A DNA stretch of 64,000 bases from Pantoea cypripedii. GTDB taxonomy: Bacteria > Pseudomonadota > Gammaproteobacteria > Enterobacterales > Enterobacteriaceae. Below, piece by piece: positions 43,496-51,915 of the stretch. Both the position numbers and the translations under genes were made by a program. The first letter of the stretch is position 1; every line of letters starts with the position of its first letter. The DNA lies in assembly GCF_011395035.1 (NCBI RefSeq), contig NZ_CP024770.1:1109116-1173115 (forward strand). Reading direction: 5' to 3'. Below the pieces are notes generated by a model. That model searched no databases. It was given only the letters and a program-made list of their open reading frames with translations, and had not been told where the DNA came from.

Positions 43496-44624
43496 TCCGG
43501 GCAGTAACGATGTTCTCATCCGGGGAAGGTCTGTCATTTGTACCCGGATGAGGACTCAGCGTGTCGATGTTACACCTGGGAGGTGGTGCAGAGGACTTCC
43601 TGACGATAAGTTCAGGCGCAATAATGATGTCCTTACGTTGTCTTCTGCCCCGGTCAAGTTGCTCAGCTACTGAGGCAATTGCCTTAACTGCACTCATTTG
43701 CAATGGCTGACGTACTGATGTGATCGTCGGCGACAGCAGTTCTCCAACACTGATACCGTCAATCCCGACGACAGAAATTCGCTCAGGAACGGCTATTTGT
43801 CGCTCTTTGAGTGCTTCAATCGCGCCCAGAGCCGTCATATCGTTAAAGGTTACGATGGCCGTCGTGTCAGGGTGCTCGGAAAGAATGATGCTCACGGCAG
43901 TTCTGCCAAGCTCTGCCAGTTCTTTATCAGAGAATCGTGGCGTGCCTTCGCTGTGGTTCGGCATAACCAGATGACAATCTCTCAGTCCGTGGCTGGCCAC
44001 CGCATCGAGAAAACCTTCGGCTTTGGATCGACGGCTGAAAGTCGTGTTGCTGAAGTCGGCGATATAGCTGATAGAACTGTGCCCCAACTCAACAAGATGG
44101 TCTACTGCCAGGCGAATGGATTGTTTATGGTCAATCGAGACGAAGTCAACTGAGGGGGGAAGGTGTTCGCAGGGTTTTTCATCGACAGCGACCACGCACA
44201 AACCCATTTTGACATACTCTTCCAGTTCTTCGACGGTAACCAGTGCTGAGGAACAAATCACACCGCGAACACCAAGGGCATGCAAACCGAACCAGAAATC
44301 GCGTTCATTGGATGCGCTTTGCAGTGTATTGCAAAGGATAATGCGAAAACCCTGTTCTTTCGCTGCCTGTTCCATCTCAACCGCTAATTCACCAAAAAAT
44401 GAGTTGGCGACTGTCGGTACCAGCAGTCCGATCATTGGCGTCTTACCGGTTCTTAACTGCTGGGCGGCCTGATTAGGAACATAGCCAAGTGTGGCTATCG
44501 CTTTCTCGATGCGTTGTTTGGTACCCACGCGCATGTGGTTAAGTCGATCATTGAAAAAGTTAGATACGGTGGTGGGTGATACCCCAGCCTCCTTCGCAAC
44601 TTCTTGAATCGTAACTTTTTTCAT
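43482..44624 (-). CDS. LacI family transcriptional regulator
   Basis: A 380-residue repressor. The N-terminal helix-turn-helix and hinge are MKKVTIQEVAKEAGVSPTTV and GYVPNQAAQQLRTGKT (residues 1-66). The effector domain is of the periplasmic-binding type (IGLLVPTVANSFFGEL onward). It is about 40 residues longer at the C-terminus than typical LacI proteins, and that tail overlaps the end of hyuA on the other strand. Matching palindromes before hyuB and the RbsB-type gene suggest it represses both transcription units. The start at 44624 is preferred (MKKVT; CCGGAGGTGAT upstream). Confidence 0.92.
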   Translation of the reverse strand: MKKVTIQEVAKEAGVSPTTVSNFFNDRLNHMRVGTKQRIEKAIATLGYVPNQAAQQLRTGKTPMIGLLVPTVANSFFGELAVEMEQAAKEQGFRIILCNTLQSASNERDFWFGLHALGVRGVICSSALVTVEELEEYVKMGLCVVAVDEKPCEHLPPSVDFVSIDHKQSIRLAVDHLVELGHSSISYIADFSNTTFSRRSKAEGFLDAVASHGLRDCHLVMPNHSEGTPRFSDKELAELGRTAVSIILSEHPDTTAIVTFNDMTALGAIEALKERQIAVPERISVVGIDGISVGELLSPTITSVRQPLQMSAVKAIASVAEQLDRGRRQRKDIIIAPELIVRKSSAPPPRCNIDTLSPHPGTNDRPSPDENIVTARINQK

Positions 44625-44967
44625 TATCACCTCCGGCCAAATTTTTCAGGTCCGGGAAAATCAATCTCTACATTTCCGTCTCGACCACGGCAGTATTGCA
44701 GCGGAAAATTCGTCATTATTTTGCGTAAGGGAATGCAGACCGTTGAAAATCGCATCGCAACCAGGGAAGGCCAAATTGATACCTCAGCTTAAGAATAAGT
44801 ACAACTGTGAGAGGACGAATATTCTTTTGGCGTCCAGTGTAACGTCCTGGAATTTCAAAATGCTAAAGGCTTTACTTATGGAACCGTTCGCCTTTCTGAC
44901 GATAATAAGACGAACGGTGATCAGATAAACTATGTGGCAGGAAAGACCTTGTGCTTCTGGTCGGATT
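44625..44967. other. Intergenic region with an orphan coding tail
   Basis: In the plus frame from about 44810 to a TAA at 44979-44981 an unbroken ~57-codon stretch reads like real protein: EDEYSFGVQCNVLEFQNAKG, then FTYGTVRLSDDNKTNGDQIN and YVAGKTLCFWSDFRAQ. It has no start codon or ribosome site and overlaps the end of the aminotransferase gene, so it is probably the leftover 3' end of a lost gene. ACCGTTCG (44883-44890) and CGAACGGT (44911-44918) form an inverted repeat within it. Confidence 0.4.
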
Positions 44968-46320
44968 TCAGAGCGCAGTAAAGGCTTTTTCTACCTCTTC
45001 CAACAGTCGGGTGGCATGATTTTTCTGGAAGACTAACGGAGGACGAATTTTCAGGATATTGGCATCGGACCCGGTAGCAGAAATCAACACGCGTTGTTTA
45101 CGTAACTGATTGACCAGCGCCAGTGCAGTATCGATATCCGTCTCTTTGGTTTCACGGTCTTTCACCATTTCCAGACCAAAATAGAGGCCACACCCACGCA
45201 CATCACCCAGTTGTTCATGGCGTGAGGCGATATCTTTGAAACCGTCCAGCAGGAAATCGCCAACAGCGATAGCGTTCTCCATCAGCTGTTCTTCCCTGAT
45301 CACATCAAGGGTGGCCTGAGCGGCAGCAATCGCGACGCTGTTGCCACCAAAAGTGTTGAAATAACGCATGTCACGACCAAAACTTTCTACTATGTCATGG
45401 CGAACCATAATGCCAGCAACGGGATAGCCGTTACCCATCGGTTTGCCCATTGTAATAATATCCGGTTGTACGTTATGGCGCTGGTGGCCCCACATGTGGG
45501 TGCCTGAGCGACCAAAGCCCGACTGCACTTCATCACAAATCATCAGACCACCTGCTGCATGAACGACTTCGGCAACCTGGGAGAGAAGGTCGGTCGGGTC
45601 TGCATAGAGGCCGTCAGAAGAGAACAGGGAATCGGCAATAAAGGCCGCAAATCCACCCCCGTGGCGTTCCATATCTTCGATCTGTGCCGCAACCTGACGC
45701 GCCATAATGGCACCAATCTGGTCCTGGGGGACGCGATAGGAATCTGGTGCATCAACGGTACGTAAGAACGGGTCAAGATTAGATTTTTTACCCAACGATG
45801 GAGAGAATCCGGCCGTCAGCCATGAGTTACCGTGGTAAGCCTCTTTCGTCACGATGACACCGGTTTTCCCGGTGTAATGCCGTGCGATACGCATCGCCAG
45901 ATCGTTGGATTCGGAACCGGTGCAGGTAAACATCATGTGGCCACTGGAACGCATGACAGGGTCAGTTGTTTGCAGCAGCTCTTCCGCATATTTCAGGATC
46001 CCATCCTGCATATATCGGGTATGCGTACACACCTTCGTCATTTGCGCCGTGATGGCGGCGATGATTTTGGGATGGCAGTGGCCTACGGATACGACGTTGT
46101 TGTATGCATCCAGGTACTCATTACCTTGTTTGTCATACAGTAATACCCCTTCTCCCCGGCTAATCTCGACGGGTTCACTGTAAAAGAGGCGATATGCCGG
46201 ACCCAGTAAACGGGTGCGTTGTTCAATATGCTGACGCACAGGTGCCGCCAAAGTTTCAGTCGTGGCGGGGTTAAATCCATTGGCCATATCGCCACGAAAA
46301 CCTTTAGGTAACGCTTTCAT
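44968..46320 (-). CDS. Class III PLP aminotransferase/phospho-lyase (copy 1)
   Basis: A 450-residue class III PLP enzyme. It contains GVLLYDKQGNEYLDAYNNVV (~residues 54-73), GHCHPKI, CTGSESNDLAMRIARHYTGK and ICDEVQSGFGRSG (~residues 246-258) with the PLP-binding aspartate; the Schiff-base lysine is in TMGKPMGNGYP. It closely resembles the second copy at 53528-54883. Together with the kinase gene immediately upstream, it matches the ethanolamine-phosphate/5-phosphohydroxylysine phospho-lyase branch (AGXT2L1/L2). Those enzymes remove phosphate and ammonia from a phosphorylated amino alcohol to give an aldehyde. The start at 46320 overlaps the kinase stop by one base and has a GGGGC site. Confidence 0.88.
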   Translation of the reverse strand: MKALPKGFRGDMANGFNPATTETLAAPVRQHIEQRTRLLGPAYRLFYSEPVEISRGEGVLLYDKQGNEYLDAYNNVVSVGHCHPKIIAAITAQMTKVCTHTRYMQDGILKYAEELLQTTDPVMRSSGHMMFTCTGSESNDLAMRIARHYTGKTGVIVTKEAYHGNSWLTAGFSPSLGKKSNLDPFLRTVDAPDSYRVPQDQIGAIMARQVAAQIEDMERHGGGFAAFIADSLFSSDGLYADPTDLLSQVAEVVHAAGGLMICDEVQSGFGRSGTHMWGHQRHNVQPDIITMGKPMGNGYPVAGIMVRHDIVESFGRDMRYFNTFGGNSVAIAAAQATLDVIREEQLMENAIAVGDFLLDGFKDIASRHEQLGDVRGCGLYFGLEMVKDRETKETDIDTALALVNQLRKQRVLISATGSDANILKIRPPLVFQKNHATRLLEEVEKAFTAL

Positions 46321-47480
46321 TATTCTGTGCCCCTTAATGATGATTGATAAGACGGTAGTAGCAGAGTGGAAACCTCTTCCATAGAGTGCGCGAGGAACCA
46401 TTCGAGATGCCCCCAGCCGGGTGCCGTATTGCGCATAATGTACTCACTGTTTTCGGGAAACAGCGTTGAGCGCCAACAGGTCAGTAACGCACGTGTGGCA
46501 ACCCGGCCCATCGCGAGGTGTGGGATGAGTTCAAGTTCCTCTTCACTCAGGTCAGCGAAGCGCAGATAGCCGCGCAGAATATCTCGTGCTTCGTGGAAAA
46601 TATCATTGCTGTAGCTGGCGTCAGGCTGAGTCAGTTGATTCATCAACGCAGTCGATACATCAACAGCCACTGTGGTTCTGACGGCGTCACCAAAGTCGAT
46701 AATGCCGCTGACTTTCTCGGGTTGTTTGTCAGAGATCAGGATGTTTGAAGTATTAAAGTCGTTATGTAGCACCTGATATCGCCCTTTTTTAATCAGAGGC
46801 TCAATCGCAGAAAAGCGTCGCAATGCATAGGTCAGCATTTGACGATGATTCGCGTCGTCAACATAGCTGAGCAGAGGCAGCAGATTCAGGAGATGGCTGA
46901 CATCCCAGGCGAGGATTCTGGAATCGGAGGGATGTGAGAATGTTGCTGTGGCATGACGCAGCTTTGCCAGTAGTTCCCCCGTATGCTCGCGTTGCTGCCG
47001 GTTACCGGTTGTTTTGGCTCTTGGCGTGCCAGGTAAGAAACTCATTACTCGCATCATGCGTTTCTCACCCGCAGAGGTAAGGACATCGCTGATGTAAGCG
47101 CCGTTCAGACCACGGAAGTTTTCCGGAACAGGGAGTGTCGGGTCGTTATGGTTAACATGGTTGACCAGCTCAATCTGAAAATCGAGCACTGAGCGCGGTT
47201 CGCTGGGGTTGGCGACTTTTACTGTATATCGTTCCCCGTCATGTGTCGTGAGCATAAAAGTGTCGTCTTTTTCGGTGGCAAAGCGTCTGACACTTCCATG
47301 TAAACCAAAATGCTCAGAGGCTAATGCAACCGCCTCGCCATCTGACACGCTGACAAACGGTGCGGCCAGGTCCCCCTCAAGAGAACCGGTCAGTCTCATG
47401 GTTGTTGAAATGGTACTCTCTCCCATATTTTGTCCCACAAAATCCGCGGCATACAGCCAGTAGCGTTCCTCTGGATGCAT
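46320..47480 (-). CDS. APH-family kinase, hydroxylysine-kinase-like (copy 1)
   Basis: A 386-residue small-molecule kinase of the aminoglycoside/choline phosphotransferase fold. The N-lobe lysine is in YTVKVANPSEPRS (~residue 87), the catalytic loop is VLHNDFNTSNILIS (~residues 237-250; H-x-D-x4-N), and the metal aspartate is in GIIDFGDAVRT. It is coupled to a class III PLP enzyme, the pairing of hydroxylysine kinase with phosphohydroxylysine phospho-lyase. The actual amino alcohol is unknown. A sigma54 promoter match and a TTGTCG…ACAA repeat lie upstream. The start codon is not certain; 47426 is an alternative. Confidence 0.83.
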   Translation of the reverse strand: MHPEERYWLYAADFVGQNMGESTISTTMRLTGSLEGDLAAPFVSVSDGEAVALASEHFGLHGSVRRFATEKDDTFMLTTHDGERYTVKVANPSEPRSVLDFQIELVNHVNHNDPTLPVPENFRGLNGAYISDVLTSAGEKRMMRVMSFLPGTPRAKTTGNRQQREHTGELLAKLRHATATFSHPSDSRILAWDVSHLLNLLPLLSYVDDANHRQMLTYALRRFSAIEPLIKKGRYQVLHNDFNTSNILISDKQPEKVSGIIDFGDAVRTTVAVDVSTALMNQLTQPDASYSNDIFHEARDILRGYLRFADLSEEELELIPHLAMGRVATRALLTCWRSTLFPENSEYIMRNTAPGWGHLEWFLAHSMEEVSTLLLPSYQSSLRGTE

Positions 47481-47557
47481 GGTTCTGGATAGATGCCTAA
47501 TAAAATTGAAGCATGATGCAGCACTTCAGCGTGTAAGCAAGCATACAATGAGTCATA

Positions 47558-47570
47558 ATTGTCGCACAAT
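47558..47570. promoter_or_regulatory. Candidate GntR operator at the kinase 1 promoter
   Basis: ATTGT-CGC-ACAAT is a perfect inverted repeat that covers the predicted start of transcription of the minus-strand sigma54 promoter at 47577-47594. Related TTGTCG-type repeats lie at 56070-56088 and 59581-59590. Confidence 0.4.
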
Positions 47571-47576
47571 AATTTC

Positions 47577-47594
47577 TTGGCAAGGTTTTATCCA
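47577..47594 (-). promoter_or_regulatory. Sigma54 promoter for the kinase 1-aminotransferase 1 operon
   Basis: Read on the minus strand the match is TGGATAAAACCTTGCC. GG and GC are exactly 10 bases apart, and TTGC is the perfect -12 element. The -24 part matches TGG only. Transcription would start near 47568. Confidence 0.5.
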
Positions 47595-47700
47595 TTCCTG
47601 ATGAAAAATATCAATCCATGAGGCTCTTCTTATAACATTCTAATTTAGAATGATAAAAATCATTGTTTTGGGGCGAAAGTCTGGTGTTGCATCAAAGCTG

Positions 47701-47717
47701 CCCACCATTTTTGTGCG
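47701..47717. promoter_or_regulatory. NtrC-like site between two sigma54 promoters
   Basis: CCAC-CATTTT-TGTGC fits the NtrC pattern GCAC-N6-GGTGC with one mismatch in each arm. It lies about 130 bases from each of the two flanking sigma54 promoter matches, a normal enhancer distance for both. Confidence 0.4.
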
Positions 47718-47810
47718 TCATGAACGTGTTGTGAGGAAATAACAATTAAATTGTGCTACAAAAATAAGAGCGGAGAGGAGAGAGTAACTTTCAGGCTGAT
47801 GATTTATGGC

Positions 47811-47826
47811 TGGCATGATACATGCT
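47811..47826 (+). promoter_or_regulatory. Sigma54 promoter for aldehyde dehydrogenase 1
   Basis: TGGCATGATACATGCT has GG (47812-47813) and GC (47824-47825) with exactly 10 bases between, and TGGCA at -24. If real, transcription starts near 47837. The dehydrogenase must then begin downstream of that point, which supports the ATG at 47920 over the longer frame from 47806. Confidence 0.5.
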
Positions 47827-47919
47827 TTGAAATTGTCGGATAATTTTATCGGTGTCGGGTTTCAGAAGAAACTGGCCCGGCCACTTTGGGTAGTCTTAAG
47901 CGAAATGAAAAGGTCTGCT

Positions 47920-49401
47920 ATGTACTTAGAACTCAAGAGAAAAGAGCTGCTTGTTACGCAAAACTTCATTGGTGGTGTGTGGCAGGATGCTTATCAGGGG
48001 GAGGTATTTGACATCGTCAATCCTGCCACTCTGGATGTGATTGCTTCTGTACCCGCCAGTACAGAGGAAGATGCAAAACTTGCAATGCAGAAAGCAGCTG
48101 ATGCCTTCACTTCATGGAAGACCCAAACGGCTCGCACCCGTTCTGTGATACTGAAAAAATGGAACCAGCTTATTCTCGATAATAAGGAGGACCTGGGTAA
48201 GCTCATCTCTACCGAGCAAGGAAAGCCGCTGGCAGAGGCAATCGGGGAAGTGGTTTACGCCTCAAGTTATGTCGAATGGTTTGCAGAGGAAGCCTTACGC
48301 ATTAATGGCGATATCATGCAGCCGCCAGTGGCTAACCGTATGACCTTTGCCTTAAAAGAGGCTGTCGGTGTGGTAGCGGCTATCACGCCGTGGAATTTCC
48401 CTGCGGCGATGATTGCCAGAAAACTTGCACCGGCCCTTGCTGCGGGATGTACCGTGGTCGCCAAACCGGCAGAAGATACACCGCTAACTTCTTTAGCGCT
48501 GGTTAAACTGGCGGAAGAGGCTGGGATCCCCGCAGGAGTTATCAATATCGTGACGTCGCCGCGTACCAATACACCGGCAGTGGTTAATGTCTGGTTAGAA
48601 TCTCCGGTGATACGAAAAGTGACGTTTACCGGCTCCACGCTGGTGGGTAAAACGCTGGCGGAAAAGAGTGCAGCGACCCTGAAGAAACTCTCGCTTGAAC
48701 TGGGAGGGAACGCACCCTTTATCGTTTTTGAGGATGCGGATTTGGATATCGCGGTTGAGAGTTATATGGTGGCGAAATTCAGGAATGCGGGGCAGACCTG
48801 TGTGTCACCTAACAGGTTGTATGTTCACACCTCAGTACATGACGTGTTTCTGAAAAAATTATCCGAACGTGTTATGGCATTGAAGGTTGGGCCAGCAAGT
48901 GAGCCTGACTCACAAATCGGGCCAATGATTAACCAACGCGCGATTGATAAAATTGAGTCGCATATCAAGGATGCACTGAATAAAGGTGCACGCATTATTT
49001 GTGGCGGATTCAGAGTTAAAGACGACAAATGCGCCGGGCCTTTATATTTTGCTCCAACTATTCTTGATAGCGTGAATGCATCAATGGAGTGCAGCTGCGA
49101 AGAGACGTTTGGTCCTGTGGTTGCTGTGAGTCAGTTTGAGGAGGAGGCAGAGGCGATCGCGCTGGCTAATGACTCTGCATATGGACTGGCATCCTACATT
49201 CAGACCCAGGACAATCGCCGCATCTGGCGGATGGCGAAGGCGCTTGAAACGGGTATTATCGGTATTAATGAAGGGGGGATTGCTGATCCCATCGCTCCGT
49301 TTGGTGGCATCAAGGAGTCAGGCTATGGCCGTGAAGGGTCAAAGTATGGCCTGGATGATTTCATGCACATCAAATATCTCTGCCAGGGCCAACTTTACTA
49401 G
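47920..49401 (+). CDS. NAD(P)-dependent aldehyde dehydrogenase, succinate-semialdehyde dehydrogenase type
   Basis: A 493-residue aldehyde dehydrogenase most like GabD. ITPWNFPAAMIARKLAPALA (~residues 152-171), FTGSTLVGKTLAE, the general-base glutamate in LELGGNAPF (~residue 265) and the catalytic cysteine in AGQTCVSPNRLYV (~residue 299) are all present. It likely oxidises the aldehyde made by the adjacent phospho-lyase module. The 47920 start gives the usual family length, and the predicted sigma54 start lies between it and the upstream ATG at 47806. A rho-independent terminator follows. Confidence 0.9.
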   Translation: MYLELKRKELLVTQNFIGGVWQDAYQGEVFDIVNPATLDVIASVPASTEEDAKLAMQKAADAFTSWKTQTARTRSVILKKWNQLILDNKEDLGKLISTEQGKPLAEAIGEVVYASSYVEWFAEEALRINGDIMQPPVANRMTFALKEAVGVVAAITPWNFPAAMIARKLAPALAAGCTVVAKPAEDTPLTSLALVKLAEEAGIPAGVINIVTSPRTNTPAVVNVWLESPVIRKVTFTGSTLVGKTLAEKSAATLKKLSLELGGNAPFIVFEDADLDIAVESYMVAKFRNAGQTCVSPNRLYVHTSVHDVFLKKLSERVMALKVGPASEPDSQIGPMINQRAIDKIESHIKDALNKGARIICGGFRVKDDKCAGPLYFAPTILDSVNASMECSCEETFGPVVAVSQFEEEAEAIALANDSAYGLASYIQTQDNRRIWRMAKALETGIIGINEGGIADPIAPFGGIKESGYGREGSKYGLDDFMHIKYLCQGQLY

Positions 49402-49410
49402 CTGGCGGGA

Positions 49411-49430
49411 AAAAGGGCTTCGGCCCTTTT
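49411..49430 (+). terminator. Rho-independent terminator after aldehyde dehydrogenase 1
   Basis: AAAAGGGC-TTCG-GCCCTTTT is a perfect 8-base stem with a stable TTCG loop, ending in a T-run. It begins 9 bases after the stop codon. Confidence 0.85.
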
Positions 49431-49522
49431 AAAACTCCATGATTTCTCCAGTGAAAGAACCCTTGACTTCCCCAGGTCTCTGACGGCTAATCGTATTGGG
49501 ATAACCGGATCAGGGAGGCACT

Positions 49523-50221
49523 GTGGCGTTAAAAAGGGTAATAACCCCTGTCAATAAAAGTTCAGTTGAAGCTCGAGCAACGAAAGCGTTACGCGACTTT
49601 ATTCTCTCCGGCTCGTTGCAGCCGGGTGAACGTATCATTGAGACTGAATTGTCAGAGAAAATGTCGATCGCCAGGGCGACACTTCGTGTCAGTTTAGCCA
49701 GGCTGGCCGCAGAAGGGTTGGTGGTGAAAACACCCTATACCAGTTGGGAAATCAGATCACTGACGGCTGATGATGCCTGGGAACTCTGGACGCTGAGAGC
49801 GAGTCTGGAAAGTCTGGCGGTGCGACTGGCGGCAGAGAATATGACCCATGACCTGAGACAACGTATTGAAGATGCGATGACCGGGTTAATCCATGCCTGT
49901 GCCAGCGGCGATGTGATAAAAGCGAGCGAAGGCGATTTAGGACTGCATCGCACAATCATTGAATCCGTGGGACATAACCGATTAGCGAATCATTACCGGC
50001 TGGTTGAGCAACAGGTAAGATTGTATATCGAAACCAGTAACTCTCTGATGATTAATAATCTGGGTGGGATTGTTGATCAGCATATTCCAATGATTGATGC
50101 CTTACTGGCTGGTGATGCAGAGAATGCGGCCCGTGAAGCCTGGTTACATAATCAAAGTGAGGGCGGGAAACTGGTTGCCTGGTTGCATCAGAAACAGAGA
50201 ATTGCGGGTGCGGGTAAATAA
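49523..50221 (+). CDS. GntR family regulator, FCD subfamily (copy A)
   Basis: A 232-residue regulator starting at a GTG that follows AGGGAGG. The winged helix-turn-helix is at residues ~15-80 (ALRDFILSGSLQPGERIIET…ARATLRVSLARLAAEGLV). The FCD domain includes DDAWELWTLRASLESLAVRL and GGKLVAWLHQ near the end. It is a close paralogue of the regulator at 60973-61674, with long identical stretches. It probably controls part of the kinase/phospho-lyase cluster. Confidence 0.93.
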   Translation: MALKRVITPVNKSSVEARATKALRDFILSGSLQPGERIIETELSEKMSIARATLRVSLARLAAEGLVVKTPYTSWEIRSLTADDAWELWTLRASLESLAVRLAAENMTHDLRQRIEDAMTGLIHACASGDVIKASEGDLGLHRTIIESVGHNRLANHYRLVEQQVRLYIETSNSLMINNLGGIVDQHIPMIDALLAGDAENAAREAWLHNQSEGGKLVAWLHQKQRIAGAGK

Positions 50222-50225
50222 TGGG

Positions 50226-50244
50226 GCCTCCTGGTTGAGGAGGC
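50226..50244. terminator. Stem-loop between convergent genes
   Basis: GCCTCCT (50226-50232) and AGGAGGC (50238-50244) form a 7-base stem with a 5-base loop between the ends of the GntR gene and the minus-strand aldehyde dehydrogenase 2. It may act as a weak bidirectional terminator. Confidence 0.45.
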
Positions 50245-50257
50245 ACCATAGATAGAC

Positions 50258-51778
50258 TTATTTCGCTACTGGCATGCTGAATTCAGCACCCTTAGTAATA
50301 CTATCTGGCCAGCGTTGCATGATACTTTTATAGCGAGTATAGAATCGTAATCCTTCTTCCCCATAAGCATGGTGGTCACCAAACAGTGAGCGTTTCCAGC
50401 CGCCAAATGAATGCCATGCCATCGGAACCGGAATCGGAACGTTAATTCCCACCATACCGACCTTAATCTGACGGGCAAAGGCTCGAGCCACACCGCCGTC
50501 AGAGGTAAAGCATGACACGCCGTTGCCAAACTCATGGGCATTAATCAGTGCAACGGCATCGGAGAAACTGGCGACGCGTACCATACCCAGCACCGGTCCG
50601 AAAATCTCTTCTTTATAGATTTTCATATCCGTACTTACGTTGTCGAACAATGTGGCACCGACGAAGAATCCTTTTCCCGTCGGATCCGCCTGGCAGTTAC
50701 GACCATCAGCCAGCAGGGTCGCGCCCTCTTTAATGCCGGACTCAATATAACCAAGCACTTTATCTTTATGGACTGCGGTTACCAGCGGGCCCATGTCTGC
50801 GCTGGATTCCATACCATTGCTAATCTTCAGCTTCGCAATGCGTGACAGCAGCTTCTCATTAAGCTTATCAGCAACGTCGCCGACAGCGACCGCTATTGAA
50901 ATTGCCATGCAGCGTTCACCCGCAGAACCGTAAGCCGCACCCATCAGGGCATCCGCCGCCATATCCAGATCTGCGTCAGGCATGATGATCATGTGGTTTT
51001 TAGCACCACCAAGCGCCTGCACACGTTTGCCACGGCGCGTGCCTTCTTCATAGATGTATTGCGCAATCGGTGTAGAGCCAACGAAGGAAACGGCTGCGAC
51101 ATCGTCATGTTGCAGCAGGGCATCAACAGCGGCTTTATCACCCTGAACAACATTGAACACCCCTGCCGGTAAACCCGCTTCTGTCAGCAGTTTGGCAATA
51201 TGCAGGCTGGCAGAAGGATCGCGCTCGGAAGGTTTGAGGATAAAGGTGTTACCGGTTACCAGTGCCATAGGGATCATCCACAATGGTACCATCACCGGAA
51301 AGTTGAACGGCGTGATGCCCGCACATACGCCAAGAGACTGGCGCAGATTCCAGTTATCGATGCCACCGCCGATGTTGTCGCTGAATTCGGTACGCAGCAG
51401 GGCCGGTGCACCACAGGCAAACTCCACCACTTCAATGCCACGGGTCACTTCGCCCATTGCATCAGAGAAGACTTTGCCATGCTCACGGGTGATCATCTCA
51501 GCCAGAATCTTATGGTCACGATCAAGCAATTCTTTAAACTTAAACATCACGCGGCTACGACGCAGAGCAGAGGTTTCGGCCCAGGCAGGATAGGCGGCTT
51601 GTGCGGCTTTCACTGCTTCATCGACTGTTTTTACATTGGCCAGTAAAACTTCACTGTTGCTTTCACCGGTAGCCGGATTATAAACGGCCGAACGCGGGCT
51701 GTCGGCAGGTTGAATAAACTCACCATTAATATAATGCCCAATCAGGGTATGGGTGTTTGCAGATGTTATATCGTTCAT
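50258..51778 (-). CDS. CoA-acylating methylmalonate-semialdehyde dehydrogenase type enzyme (MmsA/IolA)
   Basis: A 506-residue aldehyde dehydrogenase of the MmsA/IolA branch. It has GVCAGITPFNFPVMVPLWM (~residues 150-168), the QALGGAKNHMIIMPDADLD block in place of the usual LELGG, and the catalytic cysteine in GERCMAISIAV (~residue 292). FGGWKRSLFGDHHAYGEEG near the end is typical of the branch. MmsA-type enzymes convert malonate or methylmalonate semialdehyde to acetyl- or propionyl-CoA. It stands alone between a GntR gene and a terminator of the ggt operon, so it has its own promoter. Confidence 0.92.
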   Translation of the reverse strand: MNDITSANTHTLIGHYINGEFIQPADSPRSAVYNPATGESNSEVLLANVKTVDEAVKAAQAAYPAWAETSALRRSRVMFKFKELLDRDHKILAEMITREHGKVFSDAMGEVTRGIEVVEFACGAPALLRTEFSDNIGGGIDNWNLRQSLGVCAGITPFNFPVMVPLWMIPMALVTGNTFILKPSERDPSASLHIAKLLTEAGLPAGVFNVVQGDKAAVDALLQHDDVAAVSFVGSTPIAQYIYEEGTRRGKRVQALGGAKNHMIIMPDADLDMAADALMGAAYGSAGERCMAISIAVAVGDVADKLNEKLLSRIAKLKISNGMESSADMGPLVTAVHKDKVLGYIESGIKEGATLLADGRNCQADPTGKGFFVGATLFDNVSTDMKIYKEEIFGPVLGMVRVASFSDAVALINAHEFGNGVSCFTSDGGVARAFARQIKVGMVGINVPIPVPMAWHSFGGWKRSLFGDHHAYGEEGLRFYTRYKSIMQRWPDSITKGAEFSMPVAK

Positions 51779-51867
51779 TTGTTCACCTTTCTATGCAGCA
51801 TCTGTGTGTTGCATTTAATAATTAAATGAATTGTAAGTATTCCCGGGTTGGCGATATTCGCGGTACC

Positions 51868-51898
51868 AAAAAAGCCGGGCAGTCTTTTATCGCTGCCC
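51868..51898 (-). terminator. Rho-independent terminator after the ggt gene
   Basis: On the minus strand, GGGCAG and CTGCCC form a 6-base stem (51893-51898 with 51877-51882), followed by GGC and TTTTTT (51868-51873). It ends the kinase 2-aminotransferase 2-ggt operon. Confidence 0.75.
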
Positions 51899-51915
51899 AA
51901 CCTTATTACTGCTGA

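Larger units (their letters stand above)
47481..47919. other. Divergent control region between kinase 1 and aldehyde dehydrogenase 1
   Basis: About 440 bases hold two oppositely facing sigma54 promoter matches (47577-47594 minus, 47811-47826 plus) with one NtrC-like site between them (47701-47717). There is also an inverted repeat ATTGT-CGC-ACAAT (47558-47570), TTGT-GCT-ACAA (47751-47761), and a nested pair ATTCTA-ATT-TAGAAT (47637-47651) and AATGAT-AAAA-ATCATT (47649-47664). No gene is seen in it. Confidence 0.55.
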
